The position numbers were made by a program, and so were the translations under genes. Shown here in pieces: positions 33,603-41,998 of a stretch of DNA of 47,837 nucleotides. Numbering within the stretch: the stretch's first letter is position 1; each line of letters starts with the position of its first letter. The stretch comes from Dehalococcoidia bacterium (lineage in GTDB: Bacteria; Chloroflexota; Dehalococcoidia; Lucifugimonadales; UBA3495): the NCBI GenBank assembly GCA_022823505.1, contig JAJEIA010000099.1, positions 1 through 47,837 on the forward strand. The letters are read 5' to 3'. The notes under the pieces are model-generated. The model was not told the origin of the DNA. It worked only from the letters and a program-made list of their open reading frames with translations, and did not search any database.

Positions 33603-34745
33603 AGGGTAGATAGCCTGCCAGGTGGGCTATAGTCTGTTGCGGGCGAAAACAGCTGGTCTTGGCGCGCAAAGGCAGGGACATTCGTTGTGGGAGCCACTGG
33701 GCCCGCCGCAAGACATTCAAACTGGCATTGACCAAGGCAGCAAAAATCTCGCCCAACCCAGGACGTCGCAGGGTGTGCCGGTCTTCATCCCAGCTGCGGT
33801 CTTTCACGTGATGCAGACTGTTTTCAACGCTCCAATGCTGGCGAAATAGCCGGAGCAAGGCATGGGGATCACACCGTTCCGGCGGCAGGCTGGTCAGCAG
33901 ATACCAACGCTCCTGGGCCAGCGCGCCGGTGGCTGGCTGGGTTACCGTCTTTGCCACCAGAGCGGCCTGTCTGGCCCCGGGAAACCCCAATTCCTCTCGG
34001 ATATAGTCGGCCAGTTCCGGGCTGGACCACAGTTCTCTCACCTCGATTTGGCCCCCCTTTTTGACACCGTCCTGGCTTGGGGGTCCCCTAACTCCCCTGC
34101 CGCAAACCCAGTGCACAGCGCCCTCTGAGTGGCGGGGCGGTTCCCTTTTACCCGCACCAGGTAGTCCCGACCGTAACTGACGATGGCCTGGCACAAGCCC
34201 TGTTCCGCATACAAGGCGTCCATGGTCAACAGTTCCAATCCCGGATAGCGCTGAAACAACTCCGCCAGATGGCTCCGCAGTACCGCCGGTTCGTACCGGC
34301 GCTCCGCCAGCGGCCACTGGGCCAGGCACAGCTTCAAGTCGTGAGCCAAGACGTTCACCATCGCCAAGGGTTGCCCTCCTGCGTCCCGGGACTGCTTGGC
34401 CCATTTGCCATCCACCGCCGCCGCCAATTCCCCGTCGGACACTACTCCCACCATCCAGTCCAATAATGCCCCCTGCAACTGTGCGAAAGGCACGCCGGCC
34501 AACGCACGGGATATGGTGGTGGCATGGGGAGCCTCTTCACGCTCAAAGCCCAAAGGCTCCCGCAGCATCGGCCAGTGCAACTTCCCGTACCAGGCAATGT
34601 GGGCCATGGTGGTTTGACCGCTCACCAGACCCAATACGGTCAAACGCAAAAGGGCCTGAAAGGGATGCCTCACTCCCCGTCGCCGTCGCGGGTCCGGTAT
34701 CCGCTCCAAACTCTCGAACAAGGAACCGGCCACTGCTGGCGTCAT
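33601..34745 (-). pseudogene. ISAs1-type DDE transposase, one frameshift
   Basis: The N-terminal frame (34745-34038) gives SLFESLERIPDPRRRRGVRHP, Asp112 in AAVDGKWAK and Asp176 in ELLTMDALYAEQ, then KGNRPATQ. The C-terminal frame continues GQIEVRELWSSPEL and contains the catalytic Glu in RQHWSVENSLHHVKDRSWDED. Together they make about 380 residues, the normal length. The two frames meet at A5G6 (minus strand; plus positions 34052-34062), where a -1 step is required. It is either an inactivating indel or programmed frameshifting. ATG 34745 follows GAGGTG. Confidence 0.85.
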
Positions 34746-34794
34746 CTCACACCTCACCGCTGCGTTGCTGCCGTATTTCTACCCCAGACCACAC

Positions 34795-34812
34795 GACTTT
34801 GCAATCGTCCTG
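34795..34812. repeat. IS terminal inverted repeat, right
   Basis: 18 bases, perfectly complementary to 33585-33602. Confidence 0.93.
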
Positions 34813-34822
34813 TTTATTCGCG
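34813..34822. repeat. target-site duplication, right (10 bp)
   Basis: Identical to 33575-33584 (tttattcgcg). Confidence 0.93.
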
Positions 34823-34993
34823 GGTGCATGCCCTGTTTGCCGTTTGCCACGAGCAACAGGGGCACGTGGAAAATGCAGTTGACATGATGCGTATGACATC
34901 CGTGCCTTGCCAAAGTTTCAGTGCGACGGCCAGCCTGACCTGATAGACTGAATCCCACGCAATTGTTGCGCCACCGGAGCGGGCGAGGGTCGC

Positions 34994-35290
34994 ATGGACG
35001 TAAAGGAAGCTGTAGGTATAGCAAAAGGATACGTCATCGACCTCTTTGCCGAAGAAGCCATAACCCACGTAGCGCTCGAAGAGGTCGTTTTCGATGAACC
35101 TTCCGGAGATTGGAAGGTCACGATCGGATTTACGCCCCGTTGGAACCAGTTCAATGCCGCCCTGACATCGGCATTGGGCAACGGGCACCCCGACAGTCGT
35201 AACCGTTCCTACAAAGTCGTCCGCATCAGGGACCTCGACGGGCGTGTAATATCCCTCACCGACCGTCTTCTGGTTCCGAGCAACGACTAG
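34994..35290 (+). CDS. putative antitoxin-like partner of PIN protein
   Basis: The 98-residue protein starts MDVKEAVGIAKGYVIDLFAEE and contains a beta-rich middle (ALEEVVFDEPSGDWKVTIGF) and RSYKVVRIRDLDGRVISL. I recognise the pattern as a small conserved family often found before PIN-domain genes, but have no functional name. GAGGG lies about 7 bases before ATG 34994. Its stop codon is directly followed by the ATG of the PIN gene, so the two are translated together. The antitoxin role is inferred from pairing. Confidence 0.65.
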   Translation: MDVKEAVGIAKGYVIDLFAEEAITHVALEEVVFDEPSGDWKVTIGFTPRWNQFNAALTSALGNGHPDSRNRSYKVVRIRDLDGRVISLTDRLLVPSND

Positions 35291-35752
35291 ATGCCCGCGA
35301 ACGGATACTTCATCGACGCTAATCTTCTTCTCCTTCTGGTAGTGGGCAGCGTGAGCTTGGATGCGATTGCCAGACATCGGCGGCTGCGAGAGTTCACGCA
35401 GGACGACTACGGTATCCTGATCCACCTGATCGATCGAGTTGACCGTGTCCTGGTGACGCCCAACACATTGACGGAAACTTCCAATCTCCTCGGACTCCAC
35501 GGAGAACCGGAACGTTCTCGCTTTTTTGAGCGATTTCGTTTCATCATCGAAGAAACTGATGAGATTGTTGTCGCCAGTGTCGACGCTGCACGCAACGGCA
35601 CTTTCACCAGGCTGGGTCTCACCGACGCTGCGTTGCTGGAAGTAGCTACGGAAGAGACCCCGATTATCACTGTAGATTTGGACCTGTACCTCGCCGCCTC
35701 CTCATCTAACCCTGGCAGCGCGATAAATTTCACCCACCTTCGGAACCTGTAG
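35291..35752 (+). CDS. PIN-domain protein, probable toxin-like nuclease
   Basis: The 153-residue protein has PIN-like acidic positions: Asp9 in GYFIDANLLLLL, Glu in TPNTLTETSNLLGL, Asp in LGLTDAALLEVA and Asp in IITVDLDLYLAA. Such proteins cut RNA with Mg ions. It follows the previous gene with no spacing. The pair looks like a toxin-antitoxin or a related RNA-targeting module. Confidence 0.78.
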   Translation: MPANGYFIDANLLLLLVVGSVSLDAIARHRRLREFTQDDYGILIHLIDRVDRVLVTPNTLTETSNLLGLHGEPERSRFFERFRFIIEETDEIVVASVDAARNGTFTRLGLTDAALLEVATEETPIITVDLDLYLAASSSNPGSAINFTHLRNL

Positions 35753-35772
35753 CGGCAATGCGAGGATGACCA

Positions 35773-36741
35773 TCACGGCGTCAGCAGTATCTTCCCCGTC
35801 GTCTCCCTGCCCTCCAGGCGGCGGTGCGCCTCGGGGGCTTCGGCCAGCGGGAGGTTCAGGGTGACCTTGAGCCTGACCTCGCCCGACTGCACCCAATCCA
35901 GGCATTCCTCGGCGCGCTGCAGTAGTTCCTCGCGCGTGGCGGTGTAGTCGCCCAGGCTGGGGCGGGTCAGGAACAGGGAACCGTTGCGGAGCACGCCGGA
36001 GTCCACCGGCCCGACAGGACCTCCGGCCTGTCCGTAGAGAGCCATGCAGCCGCGCCGACCCAGAACGCGCAGGCCCTTCTCGAAGGTCGTGGCGCCCACG
36101 GCGTCGTAGATGATCTTGACCCCCTGGCCGTCGGTCATCCGCCTTATCTCTTCCTCGAAGTCCTGTCGGGTGTACAGAATGACGTCGTCGGCGCCGGCGT
36201 TGCTGGCGAGCGCGGCCTTGTCGTCGGTGGAAACGGTGGTGTACACGTGCAGGCCCTTGCGTTTCAGCATCTGGATGAGCAGCAGGCCCATGCCGCCCGC
36301 GCCCGCGTGGACCAGCGCGCTCTGGCCGGCCTGGAGCGGCGCGATGTCGTTGACCAGGAAATGGGCGGTCATGCACTGGAGGAGCGTTGCCGCGCCGGTT
36401 TCAAAGTCCATCTCGTCGGGGATGCGCACCAGCAGCCACGCCGGGACCGCCTGCTGCTCGGCATAGGAGCCGGTGTGCATGGCGTAGGCGACCCGGTCAC
36501 CGACGCTGACCTCGGTCACGCCATCACCCACCGCGATCACCTCGCCCGATGCCTCTCGGCCGGGCGTCCACGGGAACGCGGCCGGCGGATTCGTTCCCTT
36601 CCGGCTGGACACGTCGGTGTAGTTGACGCCAATGTTGCGGATGGCCACCACGGCTTCGCCGGGACCGGCGCTGGGCTCGGGCATATCCTCATATCTCAAT
36701 ACGTCGGGTCCGCCGACCTCGTAGGCGCGAATGCCTTTCAT
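35773..36741 (-). CDS. quinone oxidoreductase-like zinc-independent MDR enzyme
   Basis: The 322-residue protein is a medium-chain reductase: GGPDVLRYEDMPEPSAGPGEAVVAI at the start, NYTDVSSRKG, an NADPH fold with GAGGMGLLLIQM, and GVKIIYDAVGATTFEKGL. Structural and catalytic zinc cysteines are absent, as in QOR/zeta-crystallin. It reduces quinones or enones with NADPH. The PrpD-type gene ends 5 bases upstream, so the two form an operon. Confidence 0.9.
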   Translation of the reverse strand: MKGIRAYEVGGPDVLRYEDMPEPSAGPGEAVVAIRNIGVNYTDVSSRKGTNPPAAFPWTPGREASGEVIAVGDGVTEVSVGDRVAYAMHTGSYAEQQAVPAWLLVRIPDEMDFETGAATLLQCMTAHFLVNDIAPLQAGQSALVHAGAGGMGLLLIQMLKRKGLHVYTTVSTDDKAALASNAGADDVILYTRQDFEEEIRRMTDGQGVKIIYDAVGATTFEKGLRVLGRRGCMALYGQAGGPVGPVDSGVLRNGSLFLTRPSLGDYTATREELLQRAEECLDWVQSGEVRLKVTLNLPLAEAPEAHRRLEGRETTGKILLTP

Positions 36742-36746
36742 GGTGT

Positions 36747-38051
36747 CTAACCTCCAAGTACGGATGCCATTCCGGTCACGTTGTCGATGTCAAGGATGCC
36801 GCGAAAGCTGCTGACCGCTTCGTCTATGTGGTCGGCCGGCAGGATGTAGCGGGTGCAATAGAGGAACTTCGCATCCAGCTCCTCCGGGTCCAGGGGCATG
36901 GACGGCGAGCCTCGCGGGTGGTCGATGCGGTGGCGCAGGGTGCGCCCGTCGTTGAGGGTGATTGCCACCTCGGCCGGGTTGAGGGCCAGCGGTGATGCTG
37001 GCAGAGTGGCCTCGATGGAGATGCGCTCCATCATGACGCGGACACCCTCATCCCGGACCGCCGGGTCGGAGAAGAAGTTGATCAACGGAGCGCCGTGGCA
37101 CAGGGTCGCGGCGGCGATGAAGCCGATGGAGCGACGAGCCTGCCACCCGTTCACCGGAAGCACGTGAGGCATCCGCTCGATGTCCTCCGCCGTCACCCCG
37201 ACGTGGACGCTGGCGATATCCGCAGGGGCAAACCGGTGCAAATGGGCAAGCCCCAGGATGGCGTCAATTACGCCGTGGCTGCTGGGGTGGCACGGATACA
37301 GGCGGATGGTTACCCCCGGGGCGGTCAAACGCCAACGCTCCCCCAGATCGTCAAGCATTCCCCCTGGCAAGCCCGCCGCGTTGGGAACGCCCCCGATGCC
37401 TTCGGCGGCGCTCAGCGCGCAGATCACACCCTGCATGGCGGATCTGCCCGCGGCCATGGCCGCCGCGCCGGCGGAACTGTACTCACTTCCGCTGTCGCCC
37501 GAACCCAGCGCCAATCCCGTCGTGAGGGCCACGCCGTCGGGGTCCAGACCCAGCAACATCGAGGATGCCACGGCGGCGCCCACCGCGCCGGCGGCGCCGC
37601 GCGTCGGTTCGGCGGAGGCCAGTCGCGCCGCCACCTCGCATCCCGCGGCGAAGGCCGAAAGCACGCCCGGCCCGGAGTACCCGTGCATCTCGCCCAGCGC
37701 CATCACCGGCGGAAAAACGGCGGCCGTAACGTGTGCCCCCGCGTCGACGGTGTTGTCGTCGTAGTCCAGCAAACGCACCAGGGTTCCGTTCACCAGCGAG
37801 GCATACACCGGCGAGGTGCGCATGCCCATGCCGATGATGGTGCTGCGGCCGTTGCCGCCCATCTCGCGAACCACGCGCGCCAGGGCGACGCCGTCGGGAT
37901 GCGCCGCGCCGGCCAGGGCTGCCCCGGCCGCGTTGAGCATCATCTCGCGGCACAGGTCGTGCACGTCGGGCGGGACTGAGATGCTGGATGCAGCGACGCC
38001 GGCCGCGAACTCGGCGATAAGACGAACGGGGTTGGGATCGTTGTGATTCAT
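36747..38051 (-). CDS. MmgE/PrpD family protein
   Basis: The 434-residue protein matches 2-methylcitrate dehydratase-type enzymes: LCREMMLNAAGAALAGAAHPDG, LVNGTLVRLLDYDDN, HVTAAVFPPVMALGEMHGYSG, YPCHPSSHGVIDAIL. Many members are not methylcitrate dehydratases (for example cis-aconitate decarboxylases), and no prpB or prpC is beside it. ATG 38051 is preferred over an upstream TTG. The gene diverges from hicA with 74 bases between. Confidence 0.88.
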   Translation of the reverse strand: MNHNDPNPVRLIAEFAAGVAASSISVPPDVHDLCREMMLNAAGAALAGAAHPDGVALARVVREMGGNGRSTIIGMGMRTSPVYASLVNGTLVRLLDYDDNTVDAGAHVTAAVFPPVMALGEMHGYSGPGVLSAFAAGCEVAARLASAEPTRGAAGAVGAAVASSMLLGLDPDGVALTTGLALGSGDSGSEYSSAGAAAMAAGRSAMQGVICALSAAEGIGGVPNAAGLPGGMLDDLGERWRLTAPGVTIRLYPCHPSSHGVIDAILGLAHLHRFAPADIASVHVGVTAEDIERMPHVLPVNGWQARRSIGFIAAATLCHGAPLINFFSDPAVRDEGVRVMMERISIEATLPASPLALNPAEVAITLNDGRTLRHRIDHPRGSPSMPLDPEELDAKFLYCTRYILPADHIDEAVSSFRGILDIDNVTGMASVLGG

Positions 38052-38113
38052 GGCAAGGCAAGGATACCGAGGGCCGGCCAATGGCGCAACGCAGGGGCGC
38101 GGAGGTCGGAGTG

Positions 38114-38119
38114 TATAAT
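38114..38119 (+). promoter_or_regulatory. -10 element for hicA, giving a leaderless message
   Basis: TATAAT ends 6 bases before the GTG start at 38126, so transcription should begin at or next to the start codon. No good -35 is visible. Confidence 0.55.
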
Positions 38120-38125
38120 GCCGAC

Positions 38126-38317
38126 GTGGACAGCAGGACGGTGATACGGCGGCTGGAGGATGATGGTTGGTATGTTGACCGCATCAAAGGATCACACCAC
38201 CAAATGAAACACCCGGTGAAACTTGGTACTACCTCGGTACCCCACCCGCAAAAAGACCTCAAGATAGGAACGATACGCAGTATTGAGAGGCAATCCGGCA
38301 TCAGGCTCAGGCGGTAA
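38126..38317 (+). CDS. hicA: HicA family mRNA interferase toxin
   Basis: The 63-residue protein (DSRTVIRRLEDDGWYV, RIKGSHHQMKHP, TSVPHPQKDLKIGTIRSI) is a typical HicA with the double-stranded RNA-binding-like fold and the catalytic His in GSHHQM. HicA cleaves mRNA at the ribosome. The GTG at 38126 is chosen because TATAAT lies directly upstream and family length is about 60; a longer frame from 38081 is unlikely. The hicB gene follows 10 bases later. Confidence 0.88.
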   Translation: MDSRTVIRRLEDDGWYVDRIKGSHHQMKHPVKLGTTSVPHPQKDLKIGTIRSIERQSGIRLRR

Positions 38318-38327
38318 GAGAGGCGTT

Positions 38328-39077
38328 ATGGAGCGAACCTACATCGCACTGGTTGAAAAGGATGCAACCAGTGATTATGGGGTGTTCTTTCCCGACCTGC
38401 CCGGCTGCATCACAGCTGGGACTACATTCGACGAAGCCCGTGCAATGGCACGTGAGGTGTTGGCGCTACACTTGGAAGGGATGGCCGCCGATGAGGAGCA
38501 AATCCCTCCACCCTGCTCCCCGGATGCAGCGTTGGCCCACGAAGACGCCGGCTACGCCATCGCCCTGATTGCGGTGGAGGCTCTGCCGGAGCGTACTGAG
38601 GAGGAAGCGCGAGCGGAGCTTGAAGCATTCCTGGCCTCGGACGAATACCAGGAAATCTACGGTACTCCCCTTACTGAAGAGGAATTGCATAATTTGTACG
38701 AGTCTCCGGATGAGCCGCCCCAATCCACCATCTCTCTCAAACCTGTAACCGACACCGGCGCAGCACGGACCTACGCCGCACTGGTTCGCCAAGTCTCTGA
38801 TGACGGTTTCATGGTCAGCTTCCCGGACCTCCCCGGTTGTACAGCCGCCGCCGGCACCCTTGAGGATGCCTGCGAGGTGGCACGCGAAGCCCTGTCGCTG
38901 CACCTGGAAGGATTGGCAGCGCGCGGCAAGGCCGTGACCGCGCCGAGCCCCGCTAACGTGATATGGGACGAAGTAGACACCGGGGAGGCCGTCGCGCTGA
39001 TCGTTGTGGAGGCGGCCCCCGGGCAAAATGACGAAAAGGGACGACCCGCATTTGAGGTCGTTTCGACTACTACCTGA
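38328..39077 (+). CDS. hicB: HicB antitoxin with tandem HicB domains
   Basis: The 249-residue protein contains two HicB domains: residues 1-80 (YIALVEKD, GVFFPDLPGCITAGTTFDEA, LHLEGMA, YAIALIAVE) and about 143-235 (YAALVRQVSDDGFMVSFPDLPGC, TLEDACEVAREAL, LHLEGLA, AVALIVVE). Each is a complete partial RNase H-like unit that normally masks HicA. An acidic linker (TEEEARAELEAFLAS, LTEEELHNLY) joins them. No C-terminal ribbon-helix-helix or HTH domain is evident, so autoregulation by DNA binding is doubtful. ATG 38328 follows GAGAGG. Confidence 0.87.
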   Translation: MERTYIALVEKDATSDYGVFFPDLPGCITAGTTFDEARAMAREVLALHLEGMAADEEQIPPPCSPDAALAHEDAGYAIALIAVEALPERTEEEARAELEAFLASDEYQEIYGTPLTEEELHNLYESPDEPPQSTISLKPVTDTGAARTYAALVRQVSDDGFMVSFPDLPGCTAAAGTLEDACEVAREALSLHLEGLAARGKAVTAPSPANVIWDEVDTGEAVALIVVEAAPGQNDEKGRPAFEVVSTTT

Positions 39078-39136
39078 GGACCTTCACGGTCTCTATGCCG
39101 GAACACGACCCCACTACCGGGTAGGGAGCAGCGCCA

Positions 39137-40390
39137 ATGACTACACCAAACAACAGCAGTTCCAACTCGGTGGAAGCGCGCCAGTACGACGTGGCCATCG
39201 TCGGCGGCGGCATAATCGGCTTGTCCACGGCGATGCAGCTGCTGGAACGCTCGCCGGACCTGAAGGTGGCGGTGATCGAGAAGGAAGAGCAACTGGCCCA
39301 GCACCAGACCGGCCACAACAGCGGCGTCATCCACTCCGGCATCTACTACCGGCCCGGCTCGTGGAAGTCGCGGTTCTGCGTGGGCGGCAAGGATCGCCTC
39401 ATCCGGTTCTGCGACGAGAACGAGATCGAGTACGACCCCTGCGGCAAGGTCATCGTGGCGACCCATGAAAGCGAGTTGGGACGCCTGGACGATTTGTACG
39501 AGCGCGGCGTCGCCAACGGCGTTCCCGACCTCGAGATGGTGGGATCCGAACGCCTGAAGGAAATCGAACCCCACACCACCGGCGTCCGCGCACTGTGGGC
39601 CCCGCACACCGGCATCGTTGATTACGTGCGCGTCGCGAACGCCTACGCCGGCAAGTTCCAGTCGGCCGGCGGGGACATCTTCACCGGAGCGGCGGTCATA
39701 CGGGCTCGTCAAACCGGCGGCGGCGCTGCCCTGGAGACGGAACGCGGCGCAGTGCAGGCCAGCCACGTCATCAACTGCGGCGGCCTGTACGCCGACAAGC
39801 TGGCCAGGATGATGGGCGAAGAGACCGACGTGCGCATCATCCCCTTCCGCGGCGAGTACTACAAGCTGACGCCGGCCAGCGAAGACCTGGTGAAGGGGCT
39901 GATTTATCCGGTGCCCGACCCGCGCTTCCCTTTCCTTGGCGTGCACTACACGCGCAACATCCACGGCTACGTCGAGGCCGGACCAAACGCGGTCCTGGCG
40001 TGGGCGCGGGAGGGTTACCGCAAGAGCAACATCAGCATCGGCGAGACCGCCGGCGCGCTCACCTTCCCTGGGTTCTGGAAGATGACCGCTCGGCACTGGA
40101 AGACCGGCATGCAGGAGATGCACCGGTCCTACAGCAAGTCCGTGTTCGTCAACGACCTCAAGAAGCTGATCCCTGAGATCCGCGCCGACCACCTGGAACC
40201 GGGCGGCAGCGGCGTGCGCGCGCAGGCGGTGTCCACGTCGGGCGCCATTCTGGACGACTTCCACATCCTGCGAGGACAGCGGGCGTTGCACGTGCTCAAC
40301 GCGCCGTCCCCGGGCGCAACCTCGTCGCTGGCCATTGGAGAATACCTGACCGACATGGCGGTTGAGGACTTCGGACTGGCCGTTCGCTGA
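39137..40390 (+). CDS. lhgO: L-2-hydroxyglutarate oxidase
   Basis: The 417-residue FAD protein has VAIVGGGIIGLSTAMQL at residues 18-35 (dinucleotide site), HQTGHNSGVIHSGIYYRPGS and the closing GIVDYVRVANAYA, all typical of the LhgO/L2HGDH branch of the DAO family. It oxidises L-2-hydroxyglutarate to 2-oxoglutarate, passing electrons to the membrane quinone pool or oxygen. It is monocistronic between hicB and purA. Confidence 0.92.
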   Translation: MTTPNNSSSNSVEARQYDVAIVGGGIIGLSTAMQLLERSPDLKVAVIEKEEQLAQHQTGHNSGVIHSGIYYRPGSWKSRFCVGGKDRLIRFCDENEIEYDPCGKVIVATHESELGRLDDLYERGVANGVPDLEMVGSERLKEIEPHTTGVRALWAPHTGIVDYVRVANAYAGKFQSAGGDIFTGAAVIRARQTGGGAALETERGAVQASHVINCGGLYADKLARMMGEETDVRIIPFRGEYYKLTPASEDLVKGLIYPVPDPRFPFLGVHYTRNIHGYVEAGPNAVLAWAREGYRKSNISIGETAGALTFPGFWKMTARHWKTGMQEMHRSYSKSVFVNDLKKLIPEIRADHLEPGGSGVRAQAVSTSGAILDDFHILRGQRALHVLNAPSPGATSSLAIGEYLTDMAVEDFGLAVR

Positions 40391-40507
40391 GCATACGACC
40401 AACCCGGTATCCGTGCCGGAAACCGCAGCGCGGATGGTCCGTACCCGCTGGGTTTGGCGGGACCGGACCGCTAAGCCGTCGGCCTGTTACCCCAAACGGG
40501 TTTCTGC

Positions 40508-40594
40508 TATACTTGCCGCCTAACCGACAAACGTCATCGCACAAAAAATGTCGTGCCGCCGCCGGCAGCAGCCTGCGGGGGCGATTTTTCAGTT
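40508..40594 (+). promoter_or_regulatory. purA promoter and terminator-like hairpin in the leader
   Basis: TATACT (40508-40513) is a likely -10 box with no strong -35. The leader then contains an imperfect GC-rich hairpin (about 40551-40584) followed by five T (40585-40589), 37 bases before purA. This is the layout of an attenuator, but the stem has mismatches. Confidence 0.4.
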
Positions 40595-40625
40595 TAGTCT
40601 CTAAATTATCCGGGAGTACAGGACG

Positions 40626-41912
40626 ATGCCGGCTTATGCCGTAATTGGGGGACAGTGGGGCGACGAGGGCAAAGGTAAAGTAATCGACTACCTTGCTGGC
40701 CAGTCTGATTGCGTGGTGCGATACGGCGGAGGGAACAACGCCGGACACACGGTGGTCAACGAGCGCGGTGAATTCCAGCTGCACCTGGTCCCTTCCGGCA
40801 TCTGCTGGCCCGGCGTGACGGGCATCATCGGCAACGGCGTGGTCGTCAATCCGGATGTATTGCTCGGTGAGATCGCGGGGCTGCGCGAACAGGGCATTGA
40901 CACTGACCAGTTGTTCGTCAGCGACCGTGCCCACGTCATCATGCCCTATCACATCCTGCTCGACGAGCTCCAGGAGAAAGCTCGCGGTCGCGACGCCATC
41001 GGCACCACCGGACAGGGAATCGGGCCGGCCTACGTGGACAAAGCCTCCCGCGACGGCATTCGCGTCGGCGACTTGCTGGACACCAAGCACCTGCCGGACC
41101 GGGTCAACAATGCCGTGGCCATGAAAAACCGCCTCATCACCGGTGTGTACGACGGCGAACCCGTGGACGCGGCTGAGGTGTTGGCCAAGTGCCAGGCGTG
41201 GGCCGAGCGATTGCGTCCCCAGGTACGCGCCACCGAACAGATGGTCCAGGACCTGCTGGAACGAGGCAAGCGCGTGCTCCTCGAGGGGGCCCAGGGCACC
41301 CTGCTGGACCTCGACCACGGATCGTATCCCTACGTAACGTCTTCGTCGCCGTCTATCGGCGGCGCAATCACCGGCCTGGGCATCAACCCCCAGTCCATCG
41401 AGGGCGTCCTCGGGGTGTTCAAGGCCTATTCGACGCGCGTTGGCGGCGGACCCATGCCCACCGAGATGTACGGACAGGCTGCGGACGACCTGCGCGAGAA
41501 AGCCCACGAGTACGGCACTACCACCGGTCGAGCGCGGCGCGTGGGCTGGTTCGACTCCGTTGCCGCTCGTTACAGCCGTCAAATCAACGGTTTCACTGGC
41601 ATAGTACTCACTCGCTTGGACATCCTGGACGGCATGTCCGACGTGAAAATCTGCGTCGGATACCGCGCTGATGGCGAGGACCTGGAACGGTTCCCGGCGA
41701 ATACCACCCTGCTGGAACGGTGCGAACCGGTATACGAAAAGATGCCAGGGTGGTTGGAACCCACGGCCAGCGCAACACGGGCGGAGCAACTTCCTGCCAA
41801 CGCCCTGGCATACGTGAAGCGGATAGAGGCGCTGGTCGGGTGCGATGCGCAGATTATTTCCACCGGTCCGAGTCGCGAAGAAACCATAGCGATTGAACAA
41901 ATTATCCGGTAG
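40626..41912 (+). CDS. purA: adenylosuccinate synthetase
   Basis: The 428-residue protein begins AVIGGQWGDEGKGKVIDYL, the GTP-binding signature of PurA, and has GGNNAGHTVV, TTGQGIGPAYVDK, EGAQGTLLDLDHGSYPYVTSS and TTTGRARRVGWFD. It converts IMP and aspartate to adenylosuccinate with GTP in AMP synthesis. The length is standard. Confidence 0.97.
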   Translation: MPAYAVIGGQWGDEGKGKVIDYLAGQSDCVVRYGGGNNAGHTVVNERGEFQLHLVPSGICWPGVTGIIGNGVVVNPDVLLGEIAGLREQGIDTDQLFVSDRAHVIMPYHILLDELQEKARGRDAIGTTGQGIGPAYVDKASRDGIRVGDLLDTKHLPDRVNNAVAMKNRLITGVYDGEPVDAAEVLAKCQAWAERLRPQVRATEQMVQDLLERGKRVLLEGAQGTLLDLDHGSYPYVTSSSPSIGGAITGLGINPQSIEGVLGVFKAYSTRVGGGPMPTEMYGQAADDLREKAHEYGTTTGRARRVGWFDSVAARYSRQINGFTGIVLTRLDILDGMSDVKICVGYRADGEDLERFPANTTLLERCEPVYEKMPGWLEPTASATRAEQLPANALAYVKRIEALVGCDAQIISTGPSREETIAIEQIIR

Positions 41913-41919
41913 CACATTT

Positions 41920-41998
41920 AACATTTTCGTAATAACATTGTTGCCGCAGCATCGCCTCCCCGATGGAGGCGAAATAACTAGCTGCGGAGGAAAATGTT
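41920..41998 (+). promoter_or_regulatory. structured leader of doxX with three nested stems
   Basis: Three nested perfect inverted repeats occur directly before the ATG: aacattttc/gaaaatgtt (41920-41928, 41990-41998), ccgcagc/gctgcgg (41944-41950, 41981-41987) and tcgcctcc/ggaggcga (41952-41959, 41965-41972). The 3' arms of the first two contain or abut the Shine-Dalgarno GGAGG (41986-41990), so folding would hide it. No T-run follows. Confidence 0.7.

Larger units (their letters stand above)
33585..34812 (-). mobile_element. ISAs1-like insertion sequence, complete
   Basis: A 1228-bp element is bounded by perfect 18-bp inverted repeats (CAGGACGATTGCAAAGTC at 33585-33602; its complement at 34795-34812) and by an exact 10-bp duplication of the target. 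The transposase fills almost the whole length and its stop lies inside the left inverted repeat. Size, terminal CAGG, duplication length of 8-10 bp and the DDE transposase all fit the ISAs1 family. Identical duplications indicate a fairly recent insertion. Confidence 0.93.

Noticed and set aside
38771-40402. 543-codon minus-strand frame opposite hicB and lhgO
   Set aside because: Shadow of two genes with strong motifs.
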